A stretch of DNA of 64,000 bases from Amycolatopsis balhimycina FH 1894 (lineage in GTDB: Bacteria > Actinomycetota > Actinomycetes > Mycobacteriales > Pseudonocardiaceae): assembly GCF_000384295.1 (NCBI RefSeq), contig NZ_KB913037.1:7875533-7939532 (forward strand), read 5' to 3'. Made by a program: the position numbers and the translations under genes. The notes beneath the pieces are model-generated. The model ran no database searches. It saw only the letters and a program-made list of their open reading frames with translations, and was not told where the DNA came from. This document shows positions 18,920 through 27,491 of this stretch, piece after piece (within the stretch, counting starts at the first letter, position 1; each line of letters begins with the position of its first letter).

Positions 18920-19948
18920 TCAGCTGGCGTAGGCGCGCAGCCGGTCCGCGCGCTCGCCCTGGCGGAGCTTCGACATGACCTCGCGCTCGATCTGACGCAC
19001 GCGCTCGCGGGACAGCCCGAAGTGCTTGCCGATCTGGTCGAGCGTGCGCGGCTGGCCGTCGTCGAGGCCGTAGCGCAGGCGGATGACGTGCTGCTCGCGG
19101 TCGTCCAGCGTCGCCAGCACGCGGCGCAGGTCGTCCTGGAGCAGGCCCGAGATGACGGCGCTCTCGGCGTCGGTCGCCTCGGAGTCCTCGATGAAGTCGC
19201 CCAGCGGGGCGTCCTCCTCCGTGCCGACCGGCATGTCCAGGCTTACCGGGTCACGCGAGTGGTCGAGCAGGTCCGAGATCTTGTGCGCCGGGATGCCCGA
19301 CTCGGCCGCCAGCTCCTCGTGGGTCGCGTCGCGGCCGAGCTGCTGGTGCAGGTCGCGCTTGATGCGGGCCAGCTTGTTCACCTGTTCCACCAGGTGGACG
19401 GGCAGCCGGATCGTGCGGCCCTGGTCAGCCATGCCCCGGGTGATGGCCTGCCGGATCCACCAGGTGGCGTAGGTCGAGAACTTGAACCCCTTGGAGTAGT
19501 CGAACTTCTCCACCGCGCGGATCAGACCCAGGTTCCCCTCCTGGATCAGGTCGAGCAGCGGCATCCCCCGGCCGGTGTAGCGCTTGGCGAGCGAGACCAC
19601 CAGGCGGAGGTTGGCCTCCAGCAGGTGGTTCTTGGCCACGTGGCCGTCGCGCACCAGCGCGGCCATCTCGGTGCGGCGCTTGGTGGTGAGGTTCTCCCCG
19701 GTGTCCAGCATGTGCTGGGCGAACACGCCGGCTTCGATGCGCTTGGCGAGCTCGACCTCGTCGGCCGCGGACAGCAGCGCCGTCTTGCCGATACCGTTGA
19801 GGTAGACACGCACGAGGTCGGCGGCGGGGCTCGGGGCGTCGAGGTCGCCGTCGGCGAGCGCCCCCACGCTCACCGGCTCCTCGGACACCTGAGCCGGGAT
19901 GCGCTCGCGAATCCCGCGCGACTCGCGTTCGAGAGTCTGGACTGACAT
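18920..19948 (-). CDS. sigB: SigB-like group 2 RNA polymerase sigma factor
   Basis: This sigma-70 family protein has 342 residues. Region 1.2 begins near [18 protein letters not shown], region 2 contains [39 protein letters not shown] and [15 protein letters not shown]. Region 4.2 near the end has the helix-turn-helix [20 protein letters not shown]. It lacks the long acidic N-terminal region 1.1 of the primary sigma factor, so it fits the non-essential SigB/HrdB-related stress sigma factor of actinobacteria. A SigH-type promoter-like element lies upstream (20069-20096), which agrees with stress induction of sigB in mycobacteria. Confidence 0.9.
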   Translation of the reverse strand: MSVQTLERESRGIRERIPAQVSEEPVSVGALADGDLDAPSPAADLVRVYLNGIGKTALLSAADEVELAKRIEAGVFAQHMLDTGENLTTKRRTEMAALVRDGHVAKNHLLEANLRLVVSLAKRYTGRGMPLLDLIQEGNLGLIRAVEKFDYSKGFKFSTYATWWIRQAITRGMADQGRTIRLPVHLVEQVNKLARIKRDLHQQLGRDATHEELAAESGIPAHKISDLLDHSRDPVSLDMPVGTEEDAPLGDFIEDSEATDAESAVISGLLQDDLRRVLATLDDREQHVIRLRYGLDDGQPRTLDQIGKHFGLSRERVRQIEREVMSKLRQGERADRLRAYAS

Positions 19949-20068
19949 TCTGCCTCCCCGGTCACGGGCTGAACGTGCGGCTGCGGTGGTCCCGCCGGTT
20001 CGCACCCGCGAACCGGGGCCTGTGGAGCCCGGTACGCCGGTCCGGCCGGCTTGGCTGGACATCTGGCA

Positions 20069-20096
20069 CAACGTTCCGGGTTCCCAAAACGTTCCC
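20069..20096 (-). promoter_or_regulatory. SigH/SigR-like promoter of sigB
   Basis: On the minus strand GGGAAC (20096-20091) is followed after 18 bases by GTTG (20072-20069), close to the GGGAAT-N18-GTT pattern of oxidative-stress sigma factors. It lies about 120 bases before the sigB start. A second, overlapping GGGAACC suggests alternative registers. Confidence 0.45.
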
Positions 20097-20236
20097 GGTC
20101 CGTCTACTGAACAAGACGGATGCCGGAGCGATCCGGTTGCTCAACCATTGCTGAGCTTTTGCTGAGAACGTTCATGCGGTGAAAACCTGAGAATCCCATG
20201 TGAATCCGGTCAGGAAGTGAACCGTCCCGCGATGGT

Positions 20237-20662
20237 CTAGACCTCTATGAGAACGGTGAACGGCCCGTCGTTGACGCTCGAGACCGCCATCATCGCGCCG
20301 AAGCGGCCTGTGGCCACGGTGGCGCCGCGGCCGCGCAGCCCGGCCACGACGGCGTCCACCAACGGCTCGGCGGCCTCCGGCCGGGCCGCCTGCGTCCACG
20401 ACGGCCGGCGCCCTTTCTTCGTGTCGCCGTAGAGCGTGAACTGGCTCACCACGAGCAGGGGCGCATTCGCCGTGGCGCATGATTCCTCGTCACGCAGCAC
20501 GCGCAGCTCGTGCAATTTGCGTGCCATCGCGGCCGCCTTCGCGACATCGTCGCCGACGTGGATTCCCAGCAGCACAAGCAAACCCGGCTCGTCGATCGCC
20601 CCGACGACCTCGCCGCCGACCGTGACGTCCGCCCGTGTGACGCGGGCCGCGACCGCCCTCAC
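20237..20662 (-). CDS. dtd: D-aminoacyl-tRNA deacylase
   Basis: This protein of 141 residues has the usual length for DTD. It removes D-amino acids from mischarged tRNA and acts as a homodimer. Signature motifs are SQFTLYGDTKKGRRPSW and the cross-subunit loop NDGPFTVLIE. The GTG start overlaps the stop of the upstream methyltransferase gene (GTGA), so both are translationally coupled. sigB follows on the same strand after a gap with its own promoter. Confidence 0.93.
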   Translation of the reverse strand: MRAVAARVTRADVTVGGEVVGAIDEPGLLVLLGIHVGDDVAKAAAMARKLHELRVLRDEESCATANAPLLVVSQFTLYGDTKKGRRPSWTQAARPEAAEPLVDAVVAGLRGRGATVATGRFGAMMAVSSVNDGPFTVLIEV

Positions 20663-22161
20663 CGCTCCGCCGGGACGAGCATGCCGTGCCGGACGAGCTC
20701 GCGGACGACGGGCAACGCGGCGGCCGCCAGCTCCTCGGACGACAGGCCCTGCGCGGCCGCGAGGAGCTCGATCAGGTCCTCCAGGGGCAGCGCGCCGCGG
20801 CAGCCCGCCAGCAGCCGGGTGGCCAGCTCGTCGACCTCGTGCTGCCAGCCCGGTCCGTCGGTGCGGTGCAGGCGGCGGATCGTCGTCGCCCAGCCCTCGT
20901 CACCGGGTTCCCCGACGCTTTCCAGCAAAACCGTGTCGGGCACCACAAAGCGGACATCCAGTAAAGAATCACCCGATTCGCGCAGCCATTCCACGCGGTC
21001 CAGCCAGTTCGCCGCTTCGGGCCCCAGCGGGTCGTCGTACGCCTGCCTGAGGTCCTCGCACACCACGGTCGGGGTCCGCCCCGCCGCGCGCCGCAGCGTG
21101 ACGAACCCGAAGCCGATGCCGCGGACGTCGTTGGCGGCGAACCAGTCGAGCCACGCCGCCGCCTTCACCCGGCCCTCGGGCGAGCGCGGGTCGAGCCCGG
21201 CGTCCCGCAGCCACGTGCCGACGTAGAGCGCCGGATCGGCGACGTCCCGCTGCACGAACCAGGCGTCCGTCTCGGCGGGCAGCCACCGGCTCACCCGATC
21301 GGCCCAGTCCTCGCGCGAGGTGTGCAGCCACGAAGCGAGCAGGTGGCCGACGCCGCCGTCGTTCAGGAAGCCCGGCAGCTGGCGCACGACCAGCGCGCTC
21401 GCGTCGTCGCCGGCCAGCCCGGAGTCGCGGTAGGTGTAGTCGACGCGCGCCGGCCCGACCACGAACGGCGGGTTGCACACGACCTGGTCGAACTTCCGCC
21501 GCGCGACCGGCGCGAACCACTCGCCGCGCACCAGCTCGACGTCCAGTTCGTTGAGCCGGAACGTCGCCGCGGCCAGCGCGAGGGCCCGCGCCGAGACGTC
21601 GGTGGCGGTGACGCGCCCGGCGTGCCGGGACGCGTGCAGTGCCTGCACGCCGTTGCCGGTGCCGAGGTCGAGCAGGGTCCCGACGGGACGGCGGCTGGTC
21701 GCGCGGATCAGCGACAGCGACGCGTGCCCGACGCCGAGGACGTGGTCCTCGGGCACGGTGGTGCCGAGCAGGTCGGCGTCGAGGTCGGAGACGACCCACC
21801 ACGAGCCCTCCTCGTCGCCGTGCGGGCGGACGTCGAGGGCGGCGCGGTACCCGCCGGTGACGGCGGCCAGCAGGCCCGCCGCGGCGGCGTCCTCGGGCGT
21901 GAGCGGCGCGAACGCCGCCTTGATCGCCGTCTCGGGCTCGGTGCCGCCCAGCAGGAACAGCCGGATCAGCGTGCCGAGGTCGCCCGCGTCCCGGCTCGCG
22001 CGCTCGGCCGGCACCGGCTCGCCGCGGCCCAGCGCCGCGTGCGCGGCCCCGCCCAGGGCGGCCACCACGCCGTCGGCGTCGTAGCCGGTGCGCCGGAAGG
22101 CTTCGCGCAGCCGCGCGCAGACGTCGTCGGACAGGTCGGGCAATCCACTTCGCGTGCTCAC
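20659..22161 (-). CDS. class I SAM-dependent methyltransferase (small-domain/HemK-like)
   Basis: This protein of 500 residues is built of an N-terminal helical domain (to about residue 130), a Rossmann methyltransferase core and a long C-terminal domain. The SAM motif LLDLGTGNGVQALHAS (about residues 157-172) and the catalytic VVCNPPFVVGP motif place it with N-methyltransferases acting on planar amine groups in nucleic acid or Gln. The same architecture is common in actinobacteria next to dtd, but its substrate is not known to me. It starts with GTG at 22161, only 19 bases from the divergent M20 gene. Confidence 0.8.
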   Translation of the reverse strand: MSTRSGLPDLSDDVCARLREAFRRTGYDADGVVAALGGAAHAALGRGEPVPAERASRDAGDLGTLIRLFLLGGTEPETAIKAAFAPLTPEDAAAAGLLAAVTGGYRAALDVRPHGDEEGSWWVVSDLDADLLGTTVPEDHVLGVGHASLSLIRATSRRPVGTLLDLGTGNGVQALHASRHAGRVTATDVSARALALAAATFRLNELDVELVRGEWFAPVARRKFDQVVCNPPFVVGPARVDYTYRDSGLAGDDASALVVRQLPGFLNDGGVGHLLASWLHTSREDWADRVSRWLPAETDAWFVQRDVADPALYVGTWLRDAGLDPRSPEGRVKAAAWLDWFAANDVRGIGFGFVTLRRAAGRTPTVVCEDLRQAYDDPLGPEAANWLDRVEWLRESGDSLLDVRFVVPDTVLLESVGEPGDEGWATTIRRLHRTDGPGWQHEVDELATRLLAGCRGALPLEDLIELLAAAQGLSSEELAAAALPVVRELVRHGMLVPAER

Positions 22162-22180
22162 GGTGGGTAATGCTGCCACG

Positions 22181-23455
22181 ATGGCTCCCGTGACCCCTGA
22201 ACGCGTCCTCGCCCCGCTCGACGCGGCGCTGCCCGAGCTCGAAGCGCTGTACATCGACCTCCACCGGCACCCGGAGCTGTCCTTCGCGGAGACCCGGACG
22301 GCGGCCGAGCTGGCCCGGCGGCTGGAGGGCGACGGCTACGAGGTGCACACCGGCATCGCCCGCACCGGCGTCCTGGGCGTGCTGCGCAACGGCAAGGGGC
22401 CCACGGTGCTGCTGCGCGCCGACATCGACGCGCTGCCGGTCGAGGAGAAGACCGGGCTGTCCTACGCCAGCACCGCCCGCGGCACCGACGAGCACGGCAA
22501 CGACGTCCCGGTCATGCACGCCTGCGGGCACGACATGCACGCCACCTGGCTCTCCGGCGCCGCCGCGCTGCTCGCGAAGGGGCGCGACACCTGGGCCGGC
22601 ACGCTGCTGGTGGTGTTCCAGCCGGGGGAGGAGAGCGCGGGCGGCGCCGCGGCGATGGTGGCCGACGGCCTGTTCGAGATCGCCGGGAAGCCCGACGTCG
22701 TGTTCGGGCAGCACCTGGTGCCCGGCCCGGCGGGCTGGGTGCTCACCCGGCCGGGCGTGATCATGGCCGCGACCGACACGCTGCGCGTCACCCTGCACGG
22801 CCGCGGCGGGCACGGCTCGCGCCCGGAGACGACCGTCGACCCGGCCGTGCTGGCCGCGTCCGTGGTGCTCAAGCTGCAGACGATCGTGTCGCGCGAGATC
22901 GCCGCCACGGACTCGGCCGTGGTCACGGTCGGCTCGCTGCACGTGGGCACCGCGAGCAACGTGATCGCCGACGACGCCGTCATGGAGGTCAACATCCGCT
23001 CGTTCGACCAGGCCGTGCGCGAGCGGGTGCTGGCGGCGGTCGAGCGGATCGTCAACGGCGAGGCGGCCACGGCCGGCGCGCCGAAGCCGCCGCGGATCGA
23101 GCGGTCCGGCTCCTACCCGGTCACCGAGAACGACGAGGCCGCCAACGACGCGCTCACCGAGGTCTTCCGCGGCCGCTTCGGGACCGACGTCGTGCTGCCG
23201 GCACCGCTGGTCACCGGCAGCGAGGACTTCAGCGAGTTCGGCCGCGCGGCCGGCGCGCCGTCGGTGTTCTGGCTGGTCGGCGGCTACGACCCGGAGACGG
23301 TGATCACGGCGATGACCGAGGGCCGGTTCGAGCGCGACATCCCGTCCAACCACTCGCCGCGGTTCGCCCCGGTGCTGCACCCGACCCTGCGCACCGGCAT
23401 CGAGACGCTGGTCCTCGCCGCGGTGAGCAAGTTGCGTCACCCCGGTGTCGGATGA
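22181..23455 (+). CDS. M20 family metallopeptidase/amidohydrolase
   Basis: This protein of 424 residues belongs to the aminoacylase/hippurate-hydrolase branch of M20. Metal ligands are visible in LRADIDALPVEE, MHACGHDMH, FQPGEESAGGAAAM and FGQHLVPG, and the final His in the PSNHSPRF region. The lid domain lies around DTLRVTLHGRGGHGSRPE. It hydrolyses N-acyl or peptide amide bonds; the exact substrate is unclear. The ATG at 22181 has no ribosome site, and a GTG 9 bases further is possible. The short divergent spacer suggests a leaderless mRNA. Confidence 0.87.
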   Translation: MAPVTPERVLAPLDAALPELEALYIDLHRHPELSFAETRTAAELARRLEGDGYEVHTGIARTGVLGVLRNGKGPTVLLRADIDALPVEEKTGLSYASTARGTDEHGNDVPVMHACGHDMHATWLSGAAALLAKGRDTWAGTLLVVFQPGEESAGGAAAMVADGLFEIAGKPDVVFGQHLVPGPAGWVLTRPGVIMAATDTLRVTLHGRGGHGSRPETTVDPAVLAASVVLKLQTIVSREIAATDSAVVTVGSLHVGTASNVIADDAVMEVNIRSFDQAVRERVLAAVERIVNGEAATAGAPKPPRIERSGSYPVTENDEAANDALTEVFRGRFGTDVVLPAPLVTGSEDFSEFGRAAGAPSVFWLVGGYDPETVITAMTEGRFERDIPSNHSPRFAPVLHPTLRTGIETLVLAAVSKLRHPGVG

Positions 23456-23493
23456 ACCCCGCAAGTGGGACGATGGACGGCGGAGGTGGTGCA

Positions 23494-23808
23494 GTGACCA
23501 TGCCCGCCAACGACTCGGACCCGGTGCTGATCACCGGGGCGGCCCCGTCGTACGAAGAGCAGTTCGCCGCGCGCAAGCGCAAGTACGTCATCATGATGTG
23601 CTGCCGCATCCCGTGCCTGATCGCGGCCGGGCTGACCTACCACGTGTGGTGGCTGGCGCTGGGCTTCCTGGCGATCTCCGTGCCGCTGCCGTGGATCGCG
23701 GTGCTGATCGCCAACGACCGCCCGCCCCGCAAGTCCGAGCAGGTCTCGACCTACCAGCGCGAGGCGAAGGCGATCGAAAGCACCACGCACCGCGTCATCG
23801 ACGGCTGA
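23494..23808 (+). CDS. DUF3099 family small membrane protein
   Basis: This protein of 104 residues has two hydrophobic helices (roughly residues 33-53 and 55-76) flanked by an N-terminal segment with PVLITGAAPSYEEQFAARKR and a charged tail. This is the pattern of the actinobacterial DUF3099 family, of unknown function. The GTG at 23494 is chosen because GGAGG lies 7 bases upstream; an ATG 6 bases later is an alternative. It follows the M20 gene closely on the same strand. Confidence 0.78.
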   Translation: MTMPANDSDPVLITGAAPSYEEQFAARKRKYVIMMCCRIPCLIAAGLTYHVWWLALGFLAISVPLPWIAVLIANDRPPRKSEQVSTYQREAKAIESTTHRVIDG

Positions 23809-23824
23809 GATCAGACCGGCTGCG

Positions 23825-24697
23825 TCAGACCGGTTGGGGACCCACCTTCCCGACGGCCAGCGCGCCCAGCCGCGTCCCGTGCCGCAGGACGTCCACAATG
23901 GACTCCCCGGCCAGCCAGCCGGTGAGCACGCCCGCGTCGAACGCGTCACCCGCACCCGTCGAATCGATGCACTCCGCCTCGACCGCCGGCACGCTCGTGA
24001 CGCCGCCCGCGTCGACCCAGCTGGCCCCGCCGAGCCCGGCGGTGACCACCACCGCGCCGACCGTGCCGAGCAGCTCCTTCGCCGACGCGGGATCCGCCGA
24101 ACCGGTCAGCGCTACCAGCTCTTCGGTGTTCGGCATCAGCAGGTCCACCCCGCGGACATCGGCCATGAACGCGGCCGGGTCGGTGATGTGCGCGGCGGCC
24201 TGCGGGTCGACCGACGTCGTCAGGCCGGCTTCCTTCGCCTTGGCCAGCGCGGCGAGACCGGCCTCGCGTGACGGCGGGTCCAGCAGCACGTAGCCGGACA
24301 GGTGCAGGTGGCTCGCCCCGGCGAGCGCCTCGGGGGTGACGTCCTCGGGCGCGAAGCGCTGGTTCGCGCCGCGGTCGGCCAGCATGCTGCGCTGCCCGGA
24401 CCCGTCGACCATGACGACGACGCAGCAGGTCGGCGCCTCGGCGTCGACGGCGAACGCGCAGCGCACGCCCGCGGCCTCCAGTTCGGCCCGGATCAGCCGG
24501 CCGCCCGGGTCGTTGCCGATCCGCGCGAGCAGTGTCGTCTCCGCGCCGAGGGACCGCAGCCACAGCGCGGTGTTGGCACCCGCGCCGCCGCCGGTGAACC
24601 GGATCTTCGCGCGGGCGTCGCCCCCGTGCGGCAACGGCTTGTCGTGCCGGGCGATCACGTCGAGCGCCGCGTCGCCGACCACCACGATCCCGCTCAT
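23825..24697 (-). CDS. psuK: PfkB-family pseudouridine kinase
   Basis: This ribokinase-like protein has 290 residues. The N-terminal motif GGGAGANTALWLRSLG and the C-terminal anion-hole/catalytic-base motif DSTGAGDAFDAGVLTGW are both present. It phosphorylates a nucleoside or sugar; its 4-base overlap with psuG (ATGA) identifies pseudouridine as the likely substrate, giving pseudouridine 5'-phosphate. Alone the sequence would only support carbohydrate kinase of the PfkB family. Confidence 0.85.
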   Translation of the reverse strand: MSGIVVVGDAALDVIARHDKPLPHGGDARAKIRFTGGGAGANTALWLRSLGAETTLLARIGNDPGGRLIRAELEAAGVRCAFAVDAEAPTCCVVVMVDGSGQRSMLADRGANQRFAPEDVTPEALAGASHLHLSGYVLLDPPSREAGLAALAKAKEAGLTTSVDPQAAAHITDPAAFMADVRGVDLLMPNTEELVALTGSADPASAKELLGTVGAVVVTAGLGGASWVDAGGVTSVPAVEAECIDSTGAGDAFDAGVLTGWLAGESIVDVLRHGTRLGALAVGKVGPQPV

Positions 24698-25599
24698 GCC
24701 AGCGCCACCGCGACCGCGGTGGCCAGCTTGGCGTTGTTCAGCACCAGCGCTTCGTTCGCGTCGATGCTGACGCCGCCGCTCGCGGTGTGGAAGTGCTCCA
24801 GCAGCACCGGCGTGACGTCGGCGCCGTGCACACCGCGGTCCGCGACGAGCGCGAGGCCCTCGGCGAGCAGCCGGTCGTGCAGTTCTTTGTCCATTTCGGA
24901 CGCTTCGGGGATCGGGTTCGCCAGCAGGACACCCGAACTCGCGTACGCGCGGTGCGCGTCGATCACGGCGGCGGCCTGCTTCGGGTCGTCGACCCGCCAG
25001 CCGACCTGGTGCCCCGACGAACGCAGGTAGAACGCCGGGAAGTCGTCGGTGCGGTACCCCAGCACCGGGACCGAGTTCGTCTCCAGCACCTCGAGGGTGG
25101 CCGGGATGTCGAGCACCGACTTCACGCCCGAGCAGACCACGACGGTCGGCACCTTCGCCAGCACGCCGAGGTCCGCCGAGACGTCCCAGCTCTGCGCGGC
25201 ACCGACGTGCACGCCGCCGAGCCCGCCGGTGGCGAACATGCCGATCCCGGCCGCGGCGGCCAGCGCCGACGTGCTCGCCACGGTCGTCGCGCCGGACCGG
25301 CCGAGCCCGACAGCCGGGCCGAGGTCGCGCAGCGACAGCTTGTCCAGGCCGGCGTCCGGCGCGCAGACGCGCTCGAGCTCCGCGGGGGAGAGGCCGACGA
25401 CGACCCGCCCGTCGAGCACCGCGATCGTGGCCGGGACAGCGCCGCCGTCGCGGACCACGCCTTCGAGACGGCGGGCGACGTCGAGATTGCGGCCCGGCGG
25501 CAGGCCGTGGGACAGGATGGTGCTCTCCAGCGCGACGACGGGGTGCCCGTCACGCAGCGCCGAGGCTATCTCTTCGTGCAGGTGAAGTGGGGTGGTCAC
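24694..25599 (-). CDS. psuG: pseudouridine-5'-phosphate glycosidase
   Basis: This enzyme of 301 residues splits the C-glycosidic bond of pseudouridine 5'-phosphate to uracil and ribose 5-phosphate. Family segments are VVALESTILSHGLPPGRN near the start, GATTVASTSALAAAAGI, FATGGLGGVHVGA, VVCSGVKSVLDI and the C-terminal GGVSIDANEALVLNNAKLA. The GTG start lies 9 bases after the HD-protein stop, and the 3' end overlaps psuK, so the pathway is encoded as one unit. Confidence 0.93.
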   Translation of the reverse strand: MTTPLHLHEEIASALRDGHPVVALESTILSHGLPPGRNLDVARRLEGVVRDGGAVPATIAVLDGRVVVGLSPAELERVCAPDAGLDKLSLRDLGPAVGLGRSGATTVASTSALAAAAGIGMFATGGLGGVHVGAAQSWDVSADLGVLAKVPTVVVCSGVKSVLDIPATLEVLETNSVPVLGYRTDDFPAFYLRSSGHQVGWRVDDPKQAAAVIDAHRAYASSGVLLANPIPEASEMDKELHDRLLAEGLALVADRGVHGADVTPVLLEHFHTASGGVSIDANEALVLNNAKLATAVAVALA

Positions 25600-25608
25600 G
25601 AGGGACCA

Positions 25609-26226
25609 TCATCGGTGATCGGCCGCCGCGCGGCGCCAGCGGGTCAGCTCCGCTGTGAGGTTCGCCGTCGCGGCGTTCGCCCAGCGTGTCCGCGCGGCTT
25701 CGCTGCGGTAGAGCGGCCGGTCGAGAAGCCGTTCGAGGACGGCGATACGCCCTTCGCGCCAGACGTCGTCGGGGTACTTCGCGTACTCCTCGCGCACTCC
25801 GCGGGCGTACGTCTCGTACTGCTTTTCGGGTGCTCCGAGGATCGCGAGGTCCGCGTCGAGGAGCGCGGTGGCCAGGAGGTCGTCCGCCGGGGCGTCGTGC
25901 TTGACCGTGGCGAGGATCAGGCCTTCGACCCGCTCGACGTGGGCTTCGGCGACCCCTTCCAGGGCTTCGCGGGCCCAGGCGGCGCTGGCGCGTTCGTCTT
26001 CGCCGGGCTTCGCGTCGTACACGACGTCGTGCGTCCAAGCCGCGACGGCGACGACAGCGCGTTCGGTGGCGCTGAGGCCTTCGGCCAGCCAGGCGGAGTC
26101 ACGCGCGACCGCGGCGGCGTGCGTGAGCGTGTGGTAGCGGCGGTGGGGCTCGCCGTACCGGGCTTCGAGCCGTGGCCACGCGTCGGACGCGCCGCCCAGC
26201 ACCGTGATCGCGTCGGTCCACTCCAC
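25609..26226 (-). CDS. HD-domain phosphohydrolase-like protein
   Basis: This protein of 205 residues matches the predicted metal-dependent HD superfamily. Metal ligands are suggested by RRYHTLTHAAAV and the HD pair in AAWTHDVVYDAK, with a further Asp in LLDADLAILG. Substrate unknown. It starts with GTG 2 bases after the spo0M stop and ends 9 bases before psuG, so it is embedded in the same operon; a role in nucleotide or nucleoside-phosphate turnover would fit but is unproven. Confidence 0.82.
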   Translation of the reverse strand: MEWTDAITVLGGASDAWPRLEARYGEPHRRYHTLTHAAAVARDSAWLAEGLSATERAVVAVAAWTHDVVYDAKPGEDERASAAWAREALEGVAEAHVERVEGLILATVKHDAPADDLLATALLDADLAILGAPEKQYETYARGVREEYAKYPDDVWREGRIAVLERLLDRPLYRSEAARTRWANAATANLTAELTRWRRAAADHR

Positions 26227-26228
26227 GG

Positions 26229-27017
26229 CTAGTCGAAGATCCCGCGCGGCCGCGCGACCTGGTCCAGCCAGGCTTCGAGCTGCTTCTCCCAGTCGACGTC
26301 CGGCTTCACGGTGAACATCCCGAGGAAGTCCTGCCCGCGGCCGCCGAAGCCCCCGGTCTTGCTCACCCGCACCCGCTTGGTGACCTCCAGGACGACGTCG
26401 GTGCGCTCCGGCGACGTCAGGAAAGTCACCGCGAACTGGGAAAAGACGCTCGCGAAGCGGGGTGAGGGCGCGAACCGGATCTCCTGGAAGAACGGCAGCT
26501 GCTGGCGGGCGCCGTCGACCCGGCCCGGCTCGAGGATCGCCTCGCGGAAGGTGAAGCCGAGCCGGCTCACCGCGTCGAGGATCCGCTTCTGCGCCGGCAG
26601 CGGCTCGATCGCGACGGCATCGGCGTCGAACGGGTCCGACACCGCCGCGGCCACGTCCAGCTCCGCCCGGACCCCGACCGCCATGCCGGTCAGCGGCTTG
26701 CCGTAGACGCTGGTCACCGGCGTTTCCCAGGGCAGGGGCAGCTCGAACGGCACCCTGACCTGCCGGCCGGCCCGGACGGTCTCCCGGCCGACGAGCTGCT
26801 GGGAGCCGAACGGCAGGTCTTCGGTCCGGTCGCCGCCGGGCAGCCGGACGCGGGCCAGCAGCGTCACCGCGAGGCCCTTGATCTCCTGGTCGACCTCGCC
26901 GCCGAGCAGCAGGACCTCGCCGTGCAGCGGGCGGCCCGGGGCCGCGGCGGCGTCCAGCAGCCGGGCGTCGATCTTCGCCCCGCCCGAGCCGAACGTCGCG
27001 AGCACCTTCTGGAACAT
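26229..27017 (-). CDS. Spo0M-family arrestin-like protein
   Basis: This protein of 262 residues is made of two beta-sandwich halves. The start MFQKVLATFGSGGAKIDARL and the segments GEVLLLGGEVDQEIKGLAV and EVTKRVRVSKTGGFGGRGQD follow the SpoOM family. In Bacillus it affects sporulation timing; in actinobacteria its role is unknown, so the family name should not be read as function. It is the first gene of the four-gene operon with psuG/psuK and is divergent from the DUF3039 gene, with 67 bases between starts. Confidence 0.83.
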   Translation of the reverse strand: MFQKVLATFGSGGAKIDARLLDAAAAPGRPLHGEVLLLGGEVDQEIKGLAVTLLARVRLPGGDRTEDLPFGSQQLVGRETVRAGRQVRVPFELPLPWETPVTSVYGKPLTGMAVGVRAELDVAAAVSDPFDADAVAIEPLPAQKRILDAVSRLGFTFREAILEPGRVDGARQQLPFFQEIRFAPSPRFASVFSQFAVTFLTSPERTDVVLEVTKRVRVSKTGGFGGRGQDFLGMFTVKPDVDWEKQLEAWLDQVARPRGIFD

Positions 27018-27084
27018 GCGGGGAATCCTGCCAGGCCGAGGGGCTTTCGTACGAGGTTCGAGGGAAGTCGGGCACAATGGCCGG

Positions 27085-27327
27085 GTGAGCACCGAGACGC
27101 TGACGAAGCCGGAAACCACGCCCGAGGGCACGGACACCACCGACGATGACACGCCGAAGATGTTCCACTACGTGAAGAAGAACAAGATCGCCGAGAGCGC
27201 GGTCATGGGCAATCACGTGGTGGCGCTGTGCGGCGAGGTCTTCCCGGTGACGAAGTCGCCGAAGCCCGGGTCGCCGGTCTGCCCGGCCTGCAAGGAGATC
27301 TACGACAGCCTCCGCCCGGGCAAGTGA
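27085..27327 (+). CDS. DUF3039 small zinc-ribbon-like protein
   Basis: This protein of 80 residues has a disordered acidic N-terminus (TTPEGTDTTDDDTP) followed by a conserved domain with Cys in VALCGEVFPV and the CPACKEIYD pair, which could bind zinc. It matches the actinobacterial DUF3039 family of unknown function. The GTG start is assigned by the domain start; no strong ribosome site is seen. A terminator follows. Confidence 0.8.
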   Translation: MSTETLTKPETTPEGTDTTDDDTPKMFHYVKKNKIAESAVMGNHVVALCGEVFPVTKSPKPGSPVCPACKEIYDSLRPGK

Positions 27328-27340
27328 TCCGGGCCTGAAC

Positions 27341-27364
27341 CCCCGGCGGGTGTACCCGCCGGGG
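27341..27364 (+). terminator. Rho-independent terminator after the DUF3039 gene
   Basis: Perfect 10-base arms CCCCGGCGGG (27341-27350 and 27355-27364) with a 4-base loop are followed by TTTCG, 13 bases past the stop. Confidence 0.82.
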
Positions 27365-27491
27365 TTTCGAGCTGTCCGGAATCGGACAGATCGCCGAACA
27401 AACGTGAAAAACCTTCATTCGGCGGGTGTGCGACGCCCGGGAGTGCTGGTAAATCCTGCTCGCCAGGTTTCCCACTCCGACCGGAGGCGTC

